This document shows positions 1 to 8,762 of a stretch of 64,000 bases of DNA, piece by piece. The DNA is taken from contig NZ_JPMX01000011.1 in assembly GCF_000761485.1 (NCBI RefSeq), positions 1 to 64,000 on the forward strand, given 5' to 3'. The notes under the pieces were generated by a model, which did no database searches, was not told where the DNA came from, and saw only the letters and a list, made by a program, of their open reading frames with translations. The translations under genes and the position numbers were made by a program. This DNA comes from Modestobacter caceresii (GTDB taxonomy: Bacteria; Actinomycetota; Actinomycetes; Mycobacteriales; Geodermatophilaceae). Within the stretch, counting starts at the first letter, position 1. Each line of letters begins with the position of its first letter.

Positions 1-146
1 CGTTCCCCGGTGCGGGGTCCGCGCACGGGTTCGCGTGGTCGACGACGGTGGCGCCGGGCGAGCACCGGGTGTGCGTGTTCGCGATCGACGTGGACGTCCC
101 GTCCCAGAACTCGCTCCTCGGCTGCCGGACGATCACCACGACCTGA
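1..146 (+). CDS. C-terminal tail of a secreted repeat protein (partial, cut by window edge)
   Basis: The reading frame that starts at base 3 runs open to a TGA at 144-146 and gives the last 47 residues of a protein. They contain FPGAGSAHGF, then a cysteine in VCVFAI and a second in LLGC. This is the second half of the ~105-residue repeat found five times each in the proteins at 30761-33655 and 34379-36808, where the same HGF...VCVFAI...LLGC order occurs. It is therefore a third member of that family, probably secreted, with its N-terminus outside the window. It ends 49 bases from the convergent accA gene. The N-terminal domain, and hence the activity, is unknown. Confidence 0.75.
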   Translation, partial: FPGAGSAHGFAWSTTVAPGEHRVCVFAIDVDVPSQNSLLGCRTITTT

Positions 147-195
147 TCGACCCGAGCTGGGAGCCCGGTCGGATCGGCGAGCGTGCCGGCCGGGA

Positions 196-1947
196 TCAGC
201 CGTCGGCGCTGATCGTGCAGAGGACGGCGCCGCTGGTCACGCTGGCGCCGACCTCGGCGGCCAGCCCGGACACCGTGCCGGCCTGGTGCGCCACGATCGG
301 CTGCTCCATCTTCATCGCCTCCAGCACGACCACCAGGTCACCGGCGGCGACGGTGGCGCCGTCGGTCACCGCGACCTTGACGATCGTGCCCTGCATCGGC
401 GCGGTCAGGGAGTCACCCGACGCGGCTGACCCGCCACCCCCGCTGCGCTTGCGCGGCTTGGCCGCACCGGCGGCCGGCGCCGGCCCGCCCGCGGCCAGCC
501 CGGCGGGCAGCGACACCTCCAGGCGGCGGCCGCCGACCTCCACCACGACGGTCTGCCGCGGCTCGGCCTCGTCGGTCTCCGCGGCGGGGCCGTGGGGCTG
601 CACCTGGTTGTCCCACTCGGTCTCGATCCAGCGGGTGTGCACGGTGAACGGCTCGCTGGTGAAGGCCTCGTCGGCGACCACCGCGCGGTGGAACGGGACG
701 ACGGTCGGCATGCCCTCCACGACCAGTTCGTCCAGCGCGCGGCGGGCCCGCTGCAGGGCCTCGGTGCGGGTGGCGCCGGTGACGATGAGCTTGGCAAGCA
801 TCGAGTCGAACGCACCGGCCACCTCGCCGCCGGTCTCGACCCCGGAGTCCCAGCGCACACCCGGGCCCTGGGGGATCTCCAGCCGGGTCACCGGGCCGGG
901 GGCGGGCATGAAGTTGCGGCCGGCGTCCTCGGCGTTGATCCGGAACTCGATGCTGTGCCCGCGCGGGGTGGGGTCCTCGGTGATCTCCAGCGGCAGGCCC
1001 TCGGCGATCCGGAACTGCTGGCGGACCAGGTCGATGCCGGACGTCTCCTCGCTGACCGGGTGCTCGACCTGCAGCCGGGTGTTGACCTCCAGGAAGGAGA
1101 TCGAGCCGTCGGTGCCGACCAGGTACTCGACGGTCCCGGCGCCGACGTAGCCGGCCTCGGCGCAGATGGCCTTGGCCGAGGAGTGGATCCGCTCCCGCTG
1201 CTCGTCGGTGAGGAACGGCGCGGGCGCCTCCTCGACCAGCTTCTGGTTGCGCCGCTGCAGCGAGCAGTCCCGGGTGCCGACGACGACCACCGTGCCGTGC
1301 GTGTCGGCCAGCACCTGGGCCTCCACGTGCCGGGGCTCGTCCAGGAACCGCTCGACGAAGCACTCGCCGCGGCCGAACGCCGAGACGGCCTCGCGCACCG
1401 CGGAGTCGAACAGCTCGGGGATCTCCTCGAGGGTGCGGGCGACCTTCAGGCCGCGACCGCCGCCGCCGAAGGCGGCCTTGATGGCCACCGGCAGGCCGTG
1501 CTCCTGGGCGAAGGCGACCACCTCGTCGGCGTCCGCCACCGGGTCCTTGGTGCCGGGCACCAGCGGGGCGCCGGCGCGGGTGGCGATGTGCCGGGCGGCG
1601 ACCTTGTCGCCGAGGTCGATGATCGCCTGCGGTGAGGGGCCGATCCAGGTGAGCCCCGCGTCGAGGACTGCCTGGGCGAAGTCGGCGTTCTCCGACAGGA
1701 AGCCGTAGCCGGGGTGCACGGCGTCCGCGCCGGACCGGCGGGCAGCGTCGATGATCTTGTCGATCACCAGGTAGGACTCACCCGGGGTGTTCCCGCCGAG
1801 GGCGAAGGCCTCGTCCGCGGTGCGCACGTGCAGGGCGTCCCGGTCGGGCTCGGCGTACACCGCGACGCTGGTCAGCCCGGCGTCCCGGCAGGCGCGGGCC
1901 ACCCGCACCGCGATCTCCCCGCGGTTGGCGATCAGGACCTTCTGCAC
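196..1947 (-). CDS. accA3: Acyl-CoA carboxylase alpha subunit (biotin carboxylase + biotin carrier)
   Basis: ATP-dependent carboxylation of biotin on its own carrier domain, for acetyl/propionyl-CoA carboxylase; the product feeds fatty-acid synthesis. The 583 residues begin with the biotin carboxylase fold ([14 protein letters not shown] near residue 3, [11 protein letters not shown] near 78, glycine-rich ATP loop FGGGGRGLK near 160, [12 protein letters not shown] near 290). A low-complexity Ala/Gly linker follows, then a biotinyl domain with EAMKMEQ, where Lys546 is the expected biotin site. This size and layout match mycobacterial AccA3. The GTG start has AAGGAG eight bases upstream. It is the last gene of the accD-accE-maf-accA operon, 46 bases after maf. 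Product confident; the acyl-CoA substrate depends on the beta subunit. Confidence 0.95.
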   Translation of the reverse strand: MQKVLIANRGEIAVRVARACRDAGLTSVAVYAEPDRDALHVRTADEAFALGGNTPGESYLVIDKIIDAARRSGADAVHPGYGFLSENADFAQAVLDAGLTWIGPSPQAIIDLGDKVAARHIATRAGAPLVPGTKDPVADADEVVAFAQEHGLPVAIKAAFGGGGRGLKVARTLEEIPELFDSAVREAVSAFGRGECFVERFLDEPRHVEAQVLADTHGTVVVVGTRDCSLQRRNQKLVEEAPAPFLTDEQRERIHSSAKAICAEAGYVGAGTVEYLVGTDGSISFLEVNTRLQVEHPVSEETSGIDLVRQQFRIAEGLPLEITEDPTPRGHSIEFRINAEDAGRNFMPAPGPVTRLEIPQGPGVRWDSGVETGGEVAGAFDSMLAKLIVTGATRTEALQRARRALDELVVEGMPTVVPFHRAVVADEAFTSEPFTVHTRWIETEWDNQVQPHGPAAETDEAEPRQTVVVEVGGRRLEVSLPAGLAAGGPAPAAGAAKPRKRSGGGGSAASGDSLTAPMQGTIVKVAVTDGATVAAGDLVVVLEAMKMEQPIVAHQAGTVSGLAAEVGASVTSGAVLCTISADG

Positions 1948-1993
1948 GTTGGTTCTCCTTCAGTGGCGGGGCGGGCTGACGGGTGCCGGGTGG

Positions 1994-2596
1994 TCAGCGT
2001 CGCCAGAGGTCGGTGATCGCCAGGCCGAGCTTGGCGAGCTGGGTGCGCAGCAGCGGCAGTGAGAGGCCGAGCACCGCGGAGGGGTCGCCCTCGATCCGGC
2101 GGACGAACGGTGCGCCCAGCCCGTCGAGGGTGAACGCGCCGGCCACGCCCAGCGGTTCACCGGTGGCCAGGTAGGCCTCCAGCTCCGCCGGTGACGGCGC
2201 GGCGAAGTGCACCACGGTGGAGGAGACGCCGACGTCGCGCTGGGCCACGCCGCCGTCCCGCACGTCGAAGACCGCCTGCCCGGTGTGCAGGACGCCGCTG
2301 CGCCCGCCCATCCGCTGCCAGCGGCTCCGCGCATCGGCGGTGTCGGCCGGCTTGCCGAGCGACTGGCCGCGGAACTCGAGCACCGAGTCGGCGCCGATCA
2401 CCACCGCGTCGGTCTGGTCCTTGGCGACGACTGCGGCCTTGGCCGCGGCCAGCAGGGCGACCAGCTCGCCGACCCGTGGCGCGGTCACCGCCGTCTCGTC
2501 GACGCCGCTGACCACCACCTCGGGGTTCAGCCCCGCCTGGCGCATCAGCTGCAACCGGGCCGGGGACTGGGAGGCGAGCACGAGGCGGCGGCTCAT
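1994..2596 (-). CDS. maf: Maf-family nucleotide pyrophosphatase
   Basis: Maf proteins hydrolyse nucleoside triphosphates, typically dTTP/UTP or modified bases, to monophosphates and are thought to act as house-cleaning enzymes. The 200-residue product opens with LVLASQSPARLQLM, the family's phosphate-binding N-terminus, followed by GVDE and the conserved GADSVLEF segment. I use the ATG at 2596 because it overlaps the accE stop (ATGA) and puts the family motif at residue 4; a longer frame upstream runs through accE. It lies between accE and accA, as in M. tuberculosis, where maf (Rv3282) follows accE5. Which Maf subfamily it belongs to is not settled here. Confidence 0.9.
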   Translation of the reverse strand: MSRRLVLASQSPARLQLMRQAGLNPEVVVSGVDETAVTAPRVGELVALLAAAKAAVVAKDQTDAVVIGADSVLEFRGQSLGKPADTADARSRWQRMGGRSGVLHTGQAVFDVRDGGVAQRDVGVSSTVVHFAAPSPAELEAYLATGEPLGVAGAFTLDGLGAPFVRRIEGDPSAVLGLSLPLLRTQLAKLGLAITDLWRR

Positions 2597-2811
2597 GACG
2601 CCCGCCCCGAGGCGCGCCAGCCACCGGGGCCGGCCGGGAGCGGCCGGCGCAGCAGGTCGGCCCGCTCGCGCCACGCACCGACCGGCGCGGGACGGCGCCG
2701 CGGACGCCGCTGGGACAGGGCCGCGACGACGACGGTCAGCGCGGCGAGCTCCTCGGCGCTCGGCTCGCCGCGGACCACCTGCAGCAGTGGGGGCTGGGTC
2801 TGTTCGGTCAT
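2593..2811 (-). CDS. accE: Acyl-CoA carboxylase epsilon subunit
   Basis: A 72-residue protein ([20 protein letters not shown]...) matching the small epsilon subunits of actinobacterial acyl-CoA carboxylases. These bridge or stabilise the alpha-beta complex. The diagnostic features are the N-terminal VVRGxPSAEELAAL segment and a basic, Trp-containing tail (WRERADLLRRP). The ATG at 2811 shares one base with the accD stop (TGATG), and its own stop overlaps the maf start, so it is translationally coupled on both sides. The family is poorly conserved beyond the N-terminal motif, and position does much of the identification. Confidence 0.88.
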   Translation of the reverse strand: MTEQTQPPLLQVVRGEPSAEELAALTVVVAALSQRRPRRRPAPVGAWRERADLLRRPLPAGPGGWRASGRAS

Positions 2812-4439
2812 CAGAGGGGGATGTTCCCGTGCTTCTTGGCGGGCAGGGTCTGGCGCTTGTTCGCCAGCAGCCGCAGCGCGCGGACGACGTGGACGCGGGT
2901 GTGCGAGGGCGGGATCACCGCGTCGACGTACCCGCGGTCGGCGGCGATGTAGGGGTTGGCCAGCGTGTCCTCGTAGTCGGTGACCAGCTCGGCGCGCAGC
3001 GACTCCGGGTCCTCGGCCGCGGCCAGCTCCTTGCGGTAGAGGATGCCGACGGCCCCCTGCGCACCGATCACCGCGATCTGCGCGGTCGGCCAGGCCAGGT
3101 TGACGTCGGCGCCGAGGTGCTTGGAGCCCATCACGTCGTACGCGCCGCCGTAGGCCTTGCGGGTGATCACGGTGATCTTCGGGACGGTCGCCTCCGCGTA
3201 GGCGTAGATCAGCTTGGCGCCCCGGCGGATGATCCCGTCCCACTCCTGCGAGGTGCCCGGCAGGAACCCGGGGACGTCGACGAAGGTGAGCACCGGGATG
3301 TTGAAGGCGTCGCAGGTGCGCACGAAGCGAGCGGCCTTCTCGCTGGCGTCGATGTCCAGCGTGCCGGCGAGCTGGGTGGGCTGGTTGGCCACGACGCCGA
3401 CCGGGCGGCCCTCGACCCGGCCGAAGCCGGTGAGGATGTTGGGGCCGAACAGCGCCTGGACCTCGAGGAACTCCCCGTCGTCGAGCACGTGCTCGATGAC
3501 GGTGTGCATGTCGTAGGGCGTGTTGGGCGAGTCCGGGATGAAGATGTCCAGCTCGCGGTCGTCGTCGGTGAGCGCCTCGGGGAGGGCGATGTCGACCGGG
3601 GCGACCTCGATCGCCGGCAGGGGGTCGAGGTTGTTGCTGGGCAGGTGCGACAGCAGGGCCTTAACGTAGTCCAGCGCGTCGGCCTCGTCCTCGGCCAGGT
3701 AGTGCGCGACGCCGGACTTGGTGTTGTGGGTGCGGGCACCGCCGAGCTCCTCGAGGGTGACGTCCTCCCCGGTCACCGTCTTCACCACGTCGGGGCCGGT
3801 GATGAACATCTGGCTGGTCTTGTCGACCATGACGATGAAGTCGGTGAGCGCGGGGGAGTAGACGTGGCCACCGGCGGCGGCGCCCATCACCAGGGAGATC
3901 TGCGGGATGACCCCGGAGGCGTGCACGTTGCGCCGGAAGATCTCGGCGTAGAGGCCGAGGGAGACCACGCCCTCCTGGATCCGCGCGCCACCGCCCTCGT
4001 TGATCCCGATGACCGGGCAGCCGTTGCGCATGGCCAGGTCCAGCACCTTGACGATCTTCTCGCCGTAGACCTCGCCGAGGCTGCCGCCGAACACGGTGAC
4101 GTCCTGGGAGAAGACGCAGACCGGCCGGCCGTCGACCGTGCCGTACCCGGTGACGACGCCGTCCCCGAAGGGCCGCTTGGCGTCCATGCCGAAGTTGGTG
4201 GACCGGTGCCGGGCGAACTCGTCGAGCTCGGTGAACGAGCCCGGGTCCAGCAGCGCCTCGATCCGCTCCCGGGCGGTCATCTTCCCGGCGGCGTGCTGCT
4301 TGTCCACCGCGCGCTGCGACCCGGCGTGCGTGGCTTCCTCCACCCGCCGCTCGAAGTCGGCCAGCTTGCCGGCGGTGGTGTGCAGGTCGAGGTCGGCGGG
4401 GACGTGCTCTCCCGCGCTCTCCAGTTCGGCGGCACTCAC
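2811..4439 (-). CDS. accD5: Acyl-CoA (propionyl-CoA) carboxylase beta subunit
   Basis: Carboxyltransferase subunit that moves CO2 from carboxybiotin on AccA to acetyl- or propionyl-CoA. The 542 residues cover the two crotonase-like halves. The N-terminal half has [30 protein letters not shown] and the oxyanion-hole region [10 protein letters not shown]. The C-terminal half has [15 protein letters not shown] and [10 protein letters not shown]. Length and motifs match AccD5/PccB. The GTG start at 4439 is eight bases from a TACGCT hexamer that overlaps the opposing birA promoter. It is the first gene of the operon accD-accE-maf-accA. Acetyl- versus propionyl-CoA preference cannot be decided by eye. 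Confidence 0.93.
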   Translation of the reverse strand: MSAAELESAGEHVPADLDLHTTAGKLADFERRVEEATHAGSQRAVDKQHAAGKMTARERIEALLDPGSFTELDEFARHRSTNFGMDAKRPFGDGVVTGYGTVDGRPVCVFSQDVTVFGGSLGEVYGEKIVKVLDLAMRNGCPVIGINEGGGARIQEGVVSLGLYAEIFRRNVHASGVIPQISLVMGAAAGGHVYSPALTDFIVMVDKTSQMFITGPDVVKTVTGEDVTLEELGGARTHNTKSGVAHYLAEDEADALDYVKALLSHLPSNNLDPLPAIEVAPVDIALPEALTDDDRELDIFIPDSPNTPYDMHTVIEHVLDDGEFLEVQALFGPNILTGFGRVEGRPVGVVANQPTQLAGTLDIDASEKAARFVRTCDAFNIPVLTFVDVPGFLPGTSQEWDGIIRRGAKLIYAYAEATVPKITVITRKAYGGAYDVMGSKHLGADVNLAWPTAQIAVIGAQGAVGILYRKELAAAEDPESLRAELVTDYEDTLANPYIAADRGYVDAVIPPSHTRVHVVRALRLLANKRQTLPAKKHGNIPL

Positions 4440-4446
4440 AGCGCCG

Positions 4447-4453
4447 TAGCGTA
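4447..4453. promoter_or_regulatory. Overlapping divergent -10 elements of accD and birA
   Basis: The seven bases TAGCGTA read TAGCGT on the plus strand, seven bases before the birA GTG at 4460. On the minus strand they read TACGCT, eight bases before the accD GTG at 4439. Both fit an actinobacterial -10 hexamer placed for leaderless transcription. The whole intergenic gap is 20 bases, so both polymerases would have to use the same melted region. The assignment is inferred from pattern and spacing. Confidence 0.6.
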
Positions 4454-4459
4454 GGTGAC

Positions 4460-5287
4460 GTGCCCGACAGCCCCCGCACCGCAGCTCCTCCCGCCGACCG
4501 GCCGGGCCTCGACGCCGCCGCGCTGACCGCCGCCCTCACCCCCGGCAGCGGTCTGTGGCGGGCGGTCGAGGTGGTCGAGGCGATCGGGTCGACGAACGCC
4601 GAGCTGGTCGCCCGTGCGGCCGACGGCGCCGCCGAGGGGCTGGTGCTGGTGGCCGAGCACCAGGAGGCCGGCCGCGGACGGCTGGACCGCACCTGGGTCT
4701 CCCCGCCGCGGGCAGGGCTGACGGTCTCGGTGCTGCTGCGGCCCGACGTCCCGGCGGCCCGGCGGGCCTGGCTCTCGCTGCTGACCGGGGTGGCGCTGGC
4801 CGAGGCGGTCGGGGAGGTGGCCGGCGTCCGCACATCGCTGAAGTGGCCCAACGACCTGCTCGCCGCCGACGGCCGGAAGCTGGCCGGCATCCTGGCCGAG
4901 AGCTCGGGCAACGCCGTGGTGGTGGGCGTCGGGCTCAACGTCTCGACCCGCACCGACGAGCTGCCCGACACCGGCACCTCCCTGGAGGTGGTGGGTCAGC
5001 AGCCGGTCGACCGGACGGCGGTGCTGCTGGCCTTCCTGCGGGCGCTGGAGCAGCGCTACGCCCGCTGGTCGCAGGTGCTCGGCGACCCGGTCTCCTCCGG
5101 CCTCGCCCAGGACTACCTGGCCTGGTGCAGCACCGTGGGGGCCGCCGTCGCCGTGACGATGCCCGACGGCTCGACCCTCGACGGGGTCGCCGAGGCGGTG
5201 GACTGGGACGGTCGGCTCGTGGTCCGCACCGACGCGGGGCTCTTGGAGCTCGCGTCCGGCGACGTGCGGCACGTGCGCGGGCGGTGA
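4460..5287 (+). CDS. birA: Biotin--[acetyl-CoA-carboxylase] ligase
   Basis: Activates biotin as biotinyl-AMP and attaches it to the AccA carrier lysine. The 275-residue protein shows the catalytic BirA core: GSTN near residue 43, the biotin-binding loop GRGRLDRTW at 71-79, KWPNDLL at 128-134, GRKLAGIL at 138-145, and a C-terminal SH3-like domain. There is no N-terminal winged helix, so it should be a monofunctional ligase rather than a DNA-binding repressor. It is divergent from accD with only 20 bases between start codons, placing the ligase opposite the carboxylase operon that carries its substrate. Confidence 0.93.
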   Translation: MPDSPRTAAPPADRPGLDAAALTAALTPGSGLWRAVEVVEAIGSTNAELVARAADGAAEGLVLVAEHQEAGRGRLDRTWVSPPRAGLTVSVLLRPDVPAARRAWLSLLTGVALAEAVGEVAGVRTSLKWPNDLLAADGRKLAGILAESSGNAVVVGVGLNVSTRTDELPDTGTSLEVVGQQPVDRTAVLLAFLRALEQRYARWSQVLGDPVSSGLAQDYLAWCSTVGAAVAVTMPDGSTLDGVAEAVDWDGRLVVRTDAGLLELASGDVRHVRGR

Positions 5288-5292
5288 CGGCG

Positions 5293-5316
5293 CCGGACCC
5301 GGTCCGCCGGGTCCGG
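5293..5316 (+). terminator. Possible terminator after birA
   Basis: An 8-bp perfect stem (CCGGACCC / GGGTCCGG) with an 8-base loop starts six bases after the birA stop. A second small palindrome, GCCGACttGTCGGC, lies at 5335-5348. There is no U-run, as is usual for high-G+C actinobacteria. Confidence 0.45.
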
Positions 5317-5465
5317 GGCTGGTGTGACAGGTGTGCCGACTTGTCGGCTTCGCACAACAGGTGCAGGGCACTTGGTGGTGTCGTCGACTCAACTCGGCGT
5401 CATCGGCCGATAACTTTCCGTTCACGGGCTTCCCAGCTGAGGTCGACCATGAACGAAGGACTCCA

Positions 5466-6860
5466 GTGCCAACTCCAGCGCATGCCTCCCCGGCCGCACC
5501 CCGCACCGGACAGAGTGAAATCCGTGCCCTGACCGGTCTGCGCATCATCGCGGCCGGCTGGGTGGTGCTGGTCCACTTCGGCGCCTTCCTGGCCCCGTAC
5601 ACCGACCAGTTCGTGTTCGTGCGGGCGGTCCTCGGGGCGGGCTGGATCGGGGTGGAGCTCTTCTTCATCCTCAGCGGCTTCCTGCTGACCCGCGGTTACC
5701 TCGACGAGTGCGGCCGTCGTCCGACCCCGCGCACGGTCGGTCGGTTCCTGTTCAACCGGTTCGCGCGGGTCTGGCCCGCCTGGGCGCTGGTGACGGTGCT
5801 GATGGGCGGCTGGCTGTTCCTGGTGCGGGCCAGCGGCCGGACCGCGGACGTCTACACGGTCCACCCCGAGGTGACGGTGGAGGCGATCGCCCGCCAGCTG
5901 AGCATGACCCAGATGTGGGGCATGCCGAACATGGTGGGCGCCAGCTTCGTGGCGCCCGGATGGTCCATCAGTGCCGAGTGGACCGCCTACCTCGCGTTCC
6001 CCGTGCTCGCCGTGCTGCTGCGCCCGCTGCGCCACCTGCACCCGGTGGTCAACCTCGGGCTGGCGCACGCGGCGGTCGTGCCGCTGGCCCTCGTCGCCTA
6101 CCGGACCGGGCCGATGGACGCCGACTCGAGCTGGGTCCTCCGGATCGCCTGCGGCTTCCTCGCCGGGGTGTTCGTGGCGCTCGCCCTGCGGGACGTGCGG
6201 CCGAGCGCGCGCACGGAGTCGATCGGCCTGGCCCTCTCGGTCGCCAGCATCTTCCTGCTCGTCATGCTCTGCTTCTGGGCCACCTGGCGGCGGGGCGGCG
6301 AGCTGGCCGACTACTCGCAGGTGGCCGTGCTGGCCTTCCCCGGGCTCATCGCCGGGCTCGCCCTGACCACCCGGGGACCGGCCCGGCTGCTCGCGACCCC
6401 GGCCCTCGTCTACGGCGGCAGGATCTCCTACTGCCTGTACCTGACGCACTACCTGCTCCTCGACGTGATGTGCACCGTGCTGTGGCAGGACCCCGCCCAG
6501 CGATGGGTGTTGACCCCGGCGATCACCCTGGGCATGCCATTCCTGCTGCTCGCCACGCTGCCGGTCAGTGCGGCGCTGTACCACCTCGTGGAGGAGCCGG
6601 CGCGCCGGGCCCTGGTGGGTCTGCTCCGGCCGGCCCAGCGGCCGGCGGCCAAGGGGCCGGTCCGGGTCGGGGCGTCGGTGCACGTGTTGCCCGTGGTCCC
6701 ACGCACGGGGCTGCACACCGTCGCCGCGCCGGGCGACCCGAGCCGGCCGCAGGCGCCCCGGACCTCGGTCTCGGCGGCCGTGCCGTCGGTGCCGCACCCC
6801 CGCCGGGCGGTCCCGGTGGAGTCGCAGACCGACTGGCTGCCGGCCCAGGTCGGCACCTGA
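5466..6860 (+). CDS. Acyltransferase family 3 membrane protein (OafA/YrhL type)
   Basis: Integral membrane O-acyltransferase that probably transfers acetyl or another acyl group to an envelope sugar. The 464-residue product shows EIRALTGLRIIAAGWVVLVHFG at its start, the family's first helix with a conserved His. About ten hydrophobic segments follow, including FILSGFLLTRGYL and a segment with SAEWTAYLAFPVLAVL, then a ~90-residue Pro/Arg-rich cytoplasmic tail. I chose the GTG at 5466 because AAGGA lies five bases upstream; a frame open from 5331 would add an unlikely 45-residue leader. The tail after residue ~375 has no recognisable domain. The acceptor sugar is unknown; the glycan genes downstream make a wall polysaccharide plausible. 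Confidence 0.85.
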   Translation: MPTPAHASPAAPRTGQSEIRALTGLRIIAAGWVVLVHFGAFLAPYTDQFVFVRAVLGAGWIGVELFFILSGFLLTRGYLDECGRRPTPRTVGRFLFNRFARVWPAWALVTVLMGGWLFLVRASGRTADVYTVHPEVTVEAIARQLSMTQMWGMPNMVGASFVAPGWSISAEWTAYLAFPVLAVLLRPLRHLHPVVNLGLAHAAVVPLALVAYRTGPMDADSSWVLRIACGFLAGVFVALALRDVRPSARTESIGLALSVASIFLLVMLCFWATWRRGGELADYSQVAVLAFPGLIAGLALTTRGPARLLATPALVYGGRISYCLYLTHYLLLDVMCTVLWQDPAQRWVLTPAITLGMPFLLLATLPVSAALYHLVEEPARRALVGLLRPAQRPAAKGPVRVGASVHVLPVVPRTGLHTVAAPGDPSRPQAPRTSVSAAVPSVPHPRRAVPVESQTDWLPAQVGT

Positions 6861-6944
6861 TCCTCGGCCCGTCGGCGGAGGGCGTCGGCCCGACACGCGT
6901 GCGCAGAGCGGTGACGGCGAGGGCTGGTGCACCATCCTGTCGTC

Positions 6945-7508
6945 ATGGCCTATCCGGACAAGGTCCTGGCCGGCGACGAGGAGGTCGTCCGCCACCTGCA
7001 CCCGCACTGGCTGACCGTCTTCTGGCCGATCGTGGCGTTCCTGGCGCTGGTCGGCCTGGCCTCCTTCGGCGCCGCCGTCGTCCCCGCGGGGGACCAGCAG
7101 GGGACGTACCGGCTGGTCGTCGTCGGCGTCGCCGTCGTCCTCACGGTGTTCCTGGTCGTCGCCCCGCTGCTGCGCTGGCGCACCACGCACTACGTGGTCA
7201 CCACCCACCGGTTGCTGTACCGGGCCGGCATCCTCTCCCGGCACGGCCGCGACATCGGCCTGTCCCGGATCACCGACGTCTCCTACCGGCAGACGCTGGG
7301 GGAGCGGCTGGTCAACTCGGGCACGGTCTCGATCGAGACGGCGGGGGAGGGCGGCCCGACCGTGTTCCGGGCGATCCCGGACAGCGAGGGGGTGCAGCAG
7401 CTGCTCAACCAGCTCGTCGAGGAGGACGCCGACCGGCGGGCCCGGGAGAGCGCCGCGTACCTGGGCGAGTACCACCGCGGGGACACGCACCCGACCCAGC
7501 AGTTCTGA
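6945..7508 (+). CDS. Bacterial PH-domain membrane protein
   Basis: A 187-residue protein with two adjacent membrane helices (about residues 23-75) followed by a bacterial PH (bPH2-type) domain. The domain holds TTHYVVTTHRLLYRAGILSR and SRITDVSYRQTLGERLVNSGTV. Its place near birA and GtrA matches M. tuberculosis Rv3278c, a conserved membrane protein of unknown role. The ATG at 6945 is preferred over one 18 bases upstream because homologues begin close to the YPDKVL segment. Function is not established; PH-domain proteins of this type are thought to sit at the membrane. Confidence 0.82.
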   Translation: MAYPDKVLAGDEEVVRHLHPHWLTVFWPIVAFLALVGLASFGAAVVPAGDQQGTYRLVVVGVAVVLTVFLVVAPLLRWRTTHYVVTTHRLLYRAGILSRHGRDIGLSRITDVSYRQTLGERLVNSGTVSIETAGEGGPTVFRAIPDSEGVQQLLNQLVEEDADRRARESAAYLGEYHRGDTHPTQQF

Positions 7509-7600
7509 GCCGTAGGAAGTCCTGGGCCGTAGGAGCGCCTCCGGCGCCGCCGGACCGGTCCGTCACGGCGTGCCTGGACGGTTCTGTCGGAGGGGCCACC

Positions 7601-7606
7601 TAACGT
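7601..7606 (+). promoter_or_regulatory. Leaderless-type -10 of sbcDC
   Basis: TAACGT sits seven bases before the sbcD ATG, and there is no convincing ribosome-binding site between them. The spacing puts the transcript start at or next to the start codon. Confidence 0.5.
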
Positions 7607-7613
7607 CCCGGGC

Positions 7614-8762
7614 ATGCGGCTGCTGCACACCTCGGACTGGCACATCGGCCGCTCTCTGCACGGCACCGACCTGCTCGCCGAGCAGGAGCAGGTGCTGGGC
7701 GGGCTGGCCGACGTCGTCCGCGCGGAGTCCGTCGACGTGGTCCTGGTCGCCGGCGACGTCTACGACCGCGCCGTCCCCTCGGCGGACGCCACCGGTGTGC
7801 TGGACCGGGTGCTGATGCGGCTGCGGAGCGCGGGCGCCCAGGTGGTCCTCACCCCCGGCAACCACGACTCGGCCCGCCGGCTGGGGTTCGGCGCCGGGCT
7901 GCTGGCCCGGTCCGGGGTGCACGTCCGGGCGATGACCCCGGCGCTCGACGAGCCGGTGATGCTGGACGACGAGCACGGTGACGTCGCGGTGTACGGCCTG
8001 CCCTACCTCGAGCCGGAGGTGGCCCGGCACGAGCTGGGGCTCCCCGACGCCCGCGGCCACGAGGCGGTCGTGGGCGCGGCGATGGACCGGGTCCGGGCCG
8101 ACCTGTTCCTCCGCCCGCGCACCCGGTCGGTCGTGCTGGCGCACGCCTTCGTCGGCGGCGGGCTCCCCAGCGAGAGCGAGCGGGACATCTGCGTGGGTGG
8201 GGTCGACCTGGTCTCCGCCGCGGTCTTCGACGGCATCGACTACGTCGCGCTGGGGCACCTGCACCGGCCGCAGTCGCTCAGCGACCGGATCCGCTACAGC
8301 GGTTCGCCGCTCGCCTACTCCTTCGGCGAGGCCGGTCAGCAGAAGCAGGCCTGGCTGGTCGACCTCGACGCCTCCGGGCTGTCCGAGGTGCGGCCGGTCC
8401 CGCTCCCGACGCCCCGGCCGCTGACCGTGCTGCGCGGCGAGCTCGCCGAGCTGCTCGCCGACCCGGAGCTGGCGTCGGTGACCGAGCACTTCGTCTCCGC
8501 CCAGCTCACCGATGCGATCCGGCCGGCCGACCCGATGCGCCAACTGCAGGGCCGCTTCCCGCACGCCGTGCACCTGGAGTGGGCCGGCACGGGCCCGGCC
8601 GGCGATCAGCGCAGCTACACCGAGCGGCTGGCCGGCCGCAGTGACCTGGAGGTCGCCGGCGAGTTCGTCTCCCACGTCCGCACGGTGGGCGCCACCCCGG
8701 CCGAGCTCGAGCTGCTGGGCCGCGCGCTGGCCGCGGCTGCGCACGAGGAGGCGCTGGCATGA
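7614..8762 (+). CDS. sbcD: Exonuclease SbcCD, nuclease subunit SbcD
   Basis: Mre11-type Mn2+ nuclease that works with SbcC to cut hairpins and process DNA ends. The 382 residues begin with LLHTSDWHIGR (metal ligands Asp and His), then VLVAGDVYDRA, LTPGNHDS, and the later histidine motifs VLAHAF and YVALGHLHRPQ. All phosphoesterase motifs are present in order. The stop overlaps the sbcC start by four bases (ATGA), so the two subunits should be made in step. Length is typical. Confidence 0.95.
   Translation: MRLLHTSDWHIGRSLHGTDLLAEQEQVLGGLADVVRAESVDVVLVAGDVYDRAVPSADATGVLDRVLMRLRSAGAQVVLTPGNHDSARRLGFGAGLLARSGVHVRAMTPALDEPVMLDDEHGDVAVYGLPYLEPEVARHELGLPDARGHEAVVGAAMDRVRADLFLRPRTRSVVLAHAFVGGGLPSESERDICVGGVDLVSAAVFDGIDYVALGHLHRPQSLSDRIRYSGSPLAYSFGEAGQQKQAWLVDLDASGLSEVRPVPLPTPRPLTVLRGELAELLADPELASVTEHFVSAQLTDAIRPADPMRQLQGRFPHAVHLEWAGTGPAGDQRSYTERLAGRSDLEVAGEFVSHVRTVGATPAELELLGRALAAAAHEEALA

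Noticed and set aside
2217-4454. Plus-strand frame of 745 codons opposite maf, accE and accD
   Set aside because: All three minus-strand genes have strong family motifs and coupled starts; the opposite frame has none.
5400-7490. Minus-strand frame of 696 codons opposite the acyltransferase and PH genes
   Set aside because: Hydrophilic Arg/Gly/His composition typical of antisense to membrane-protein genes.
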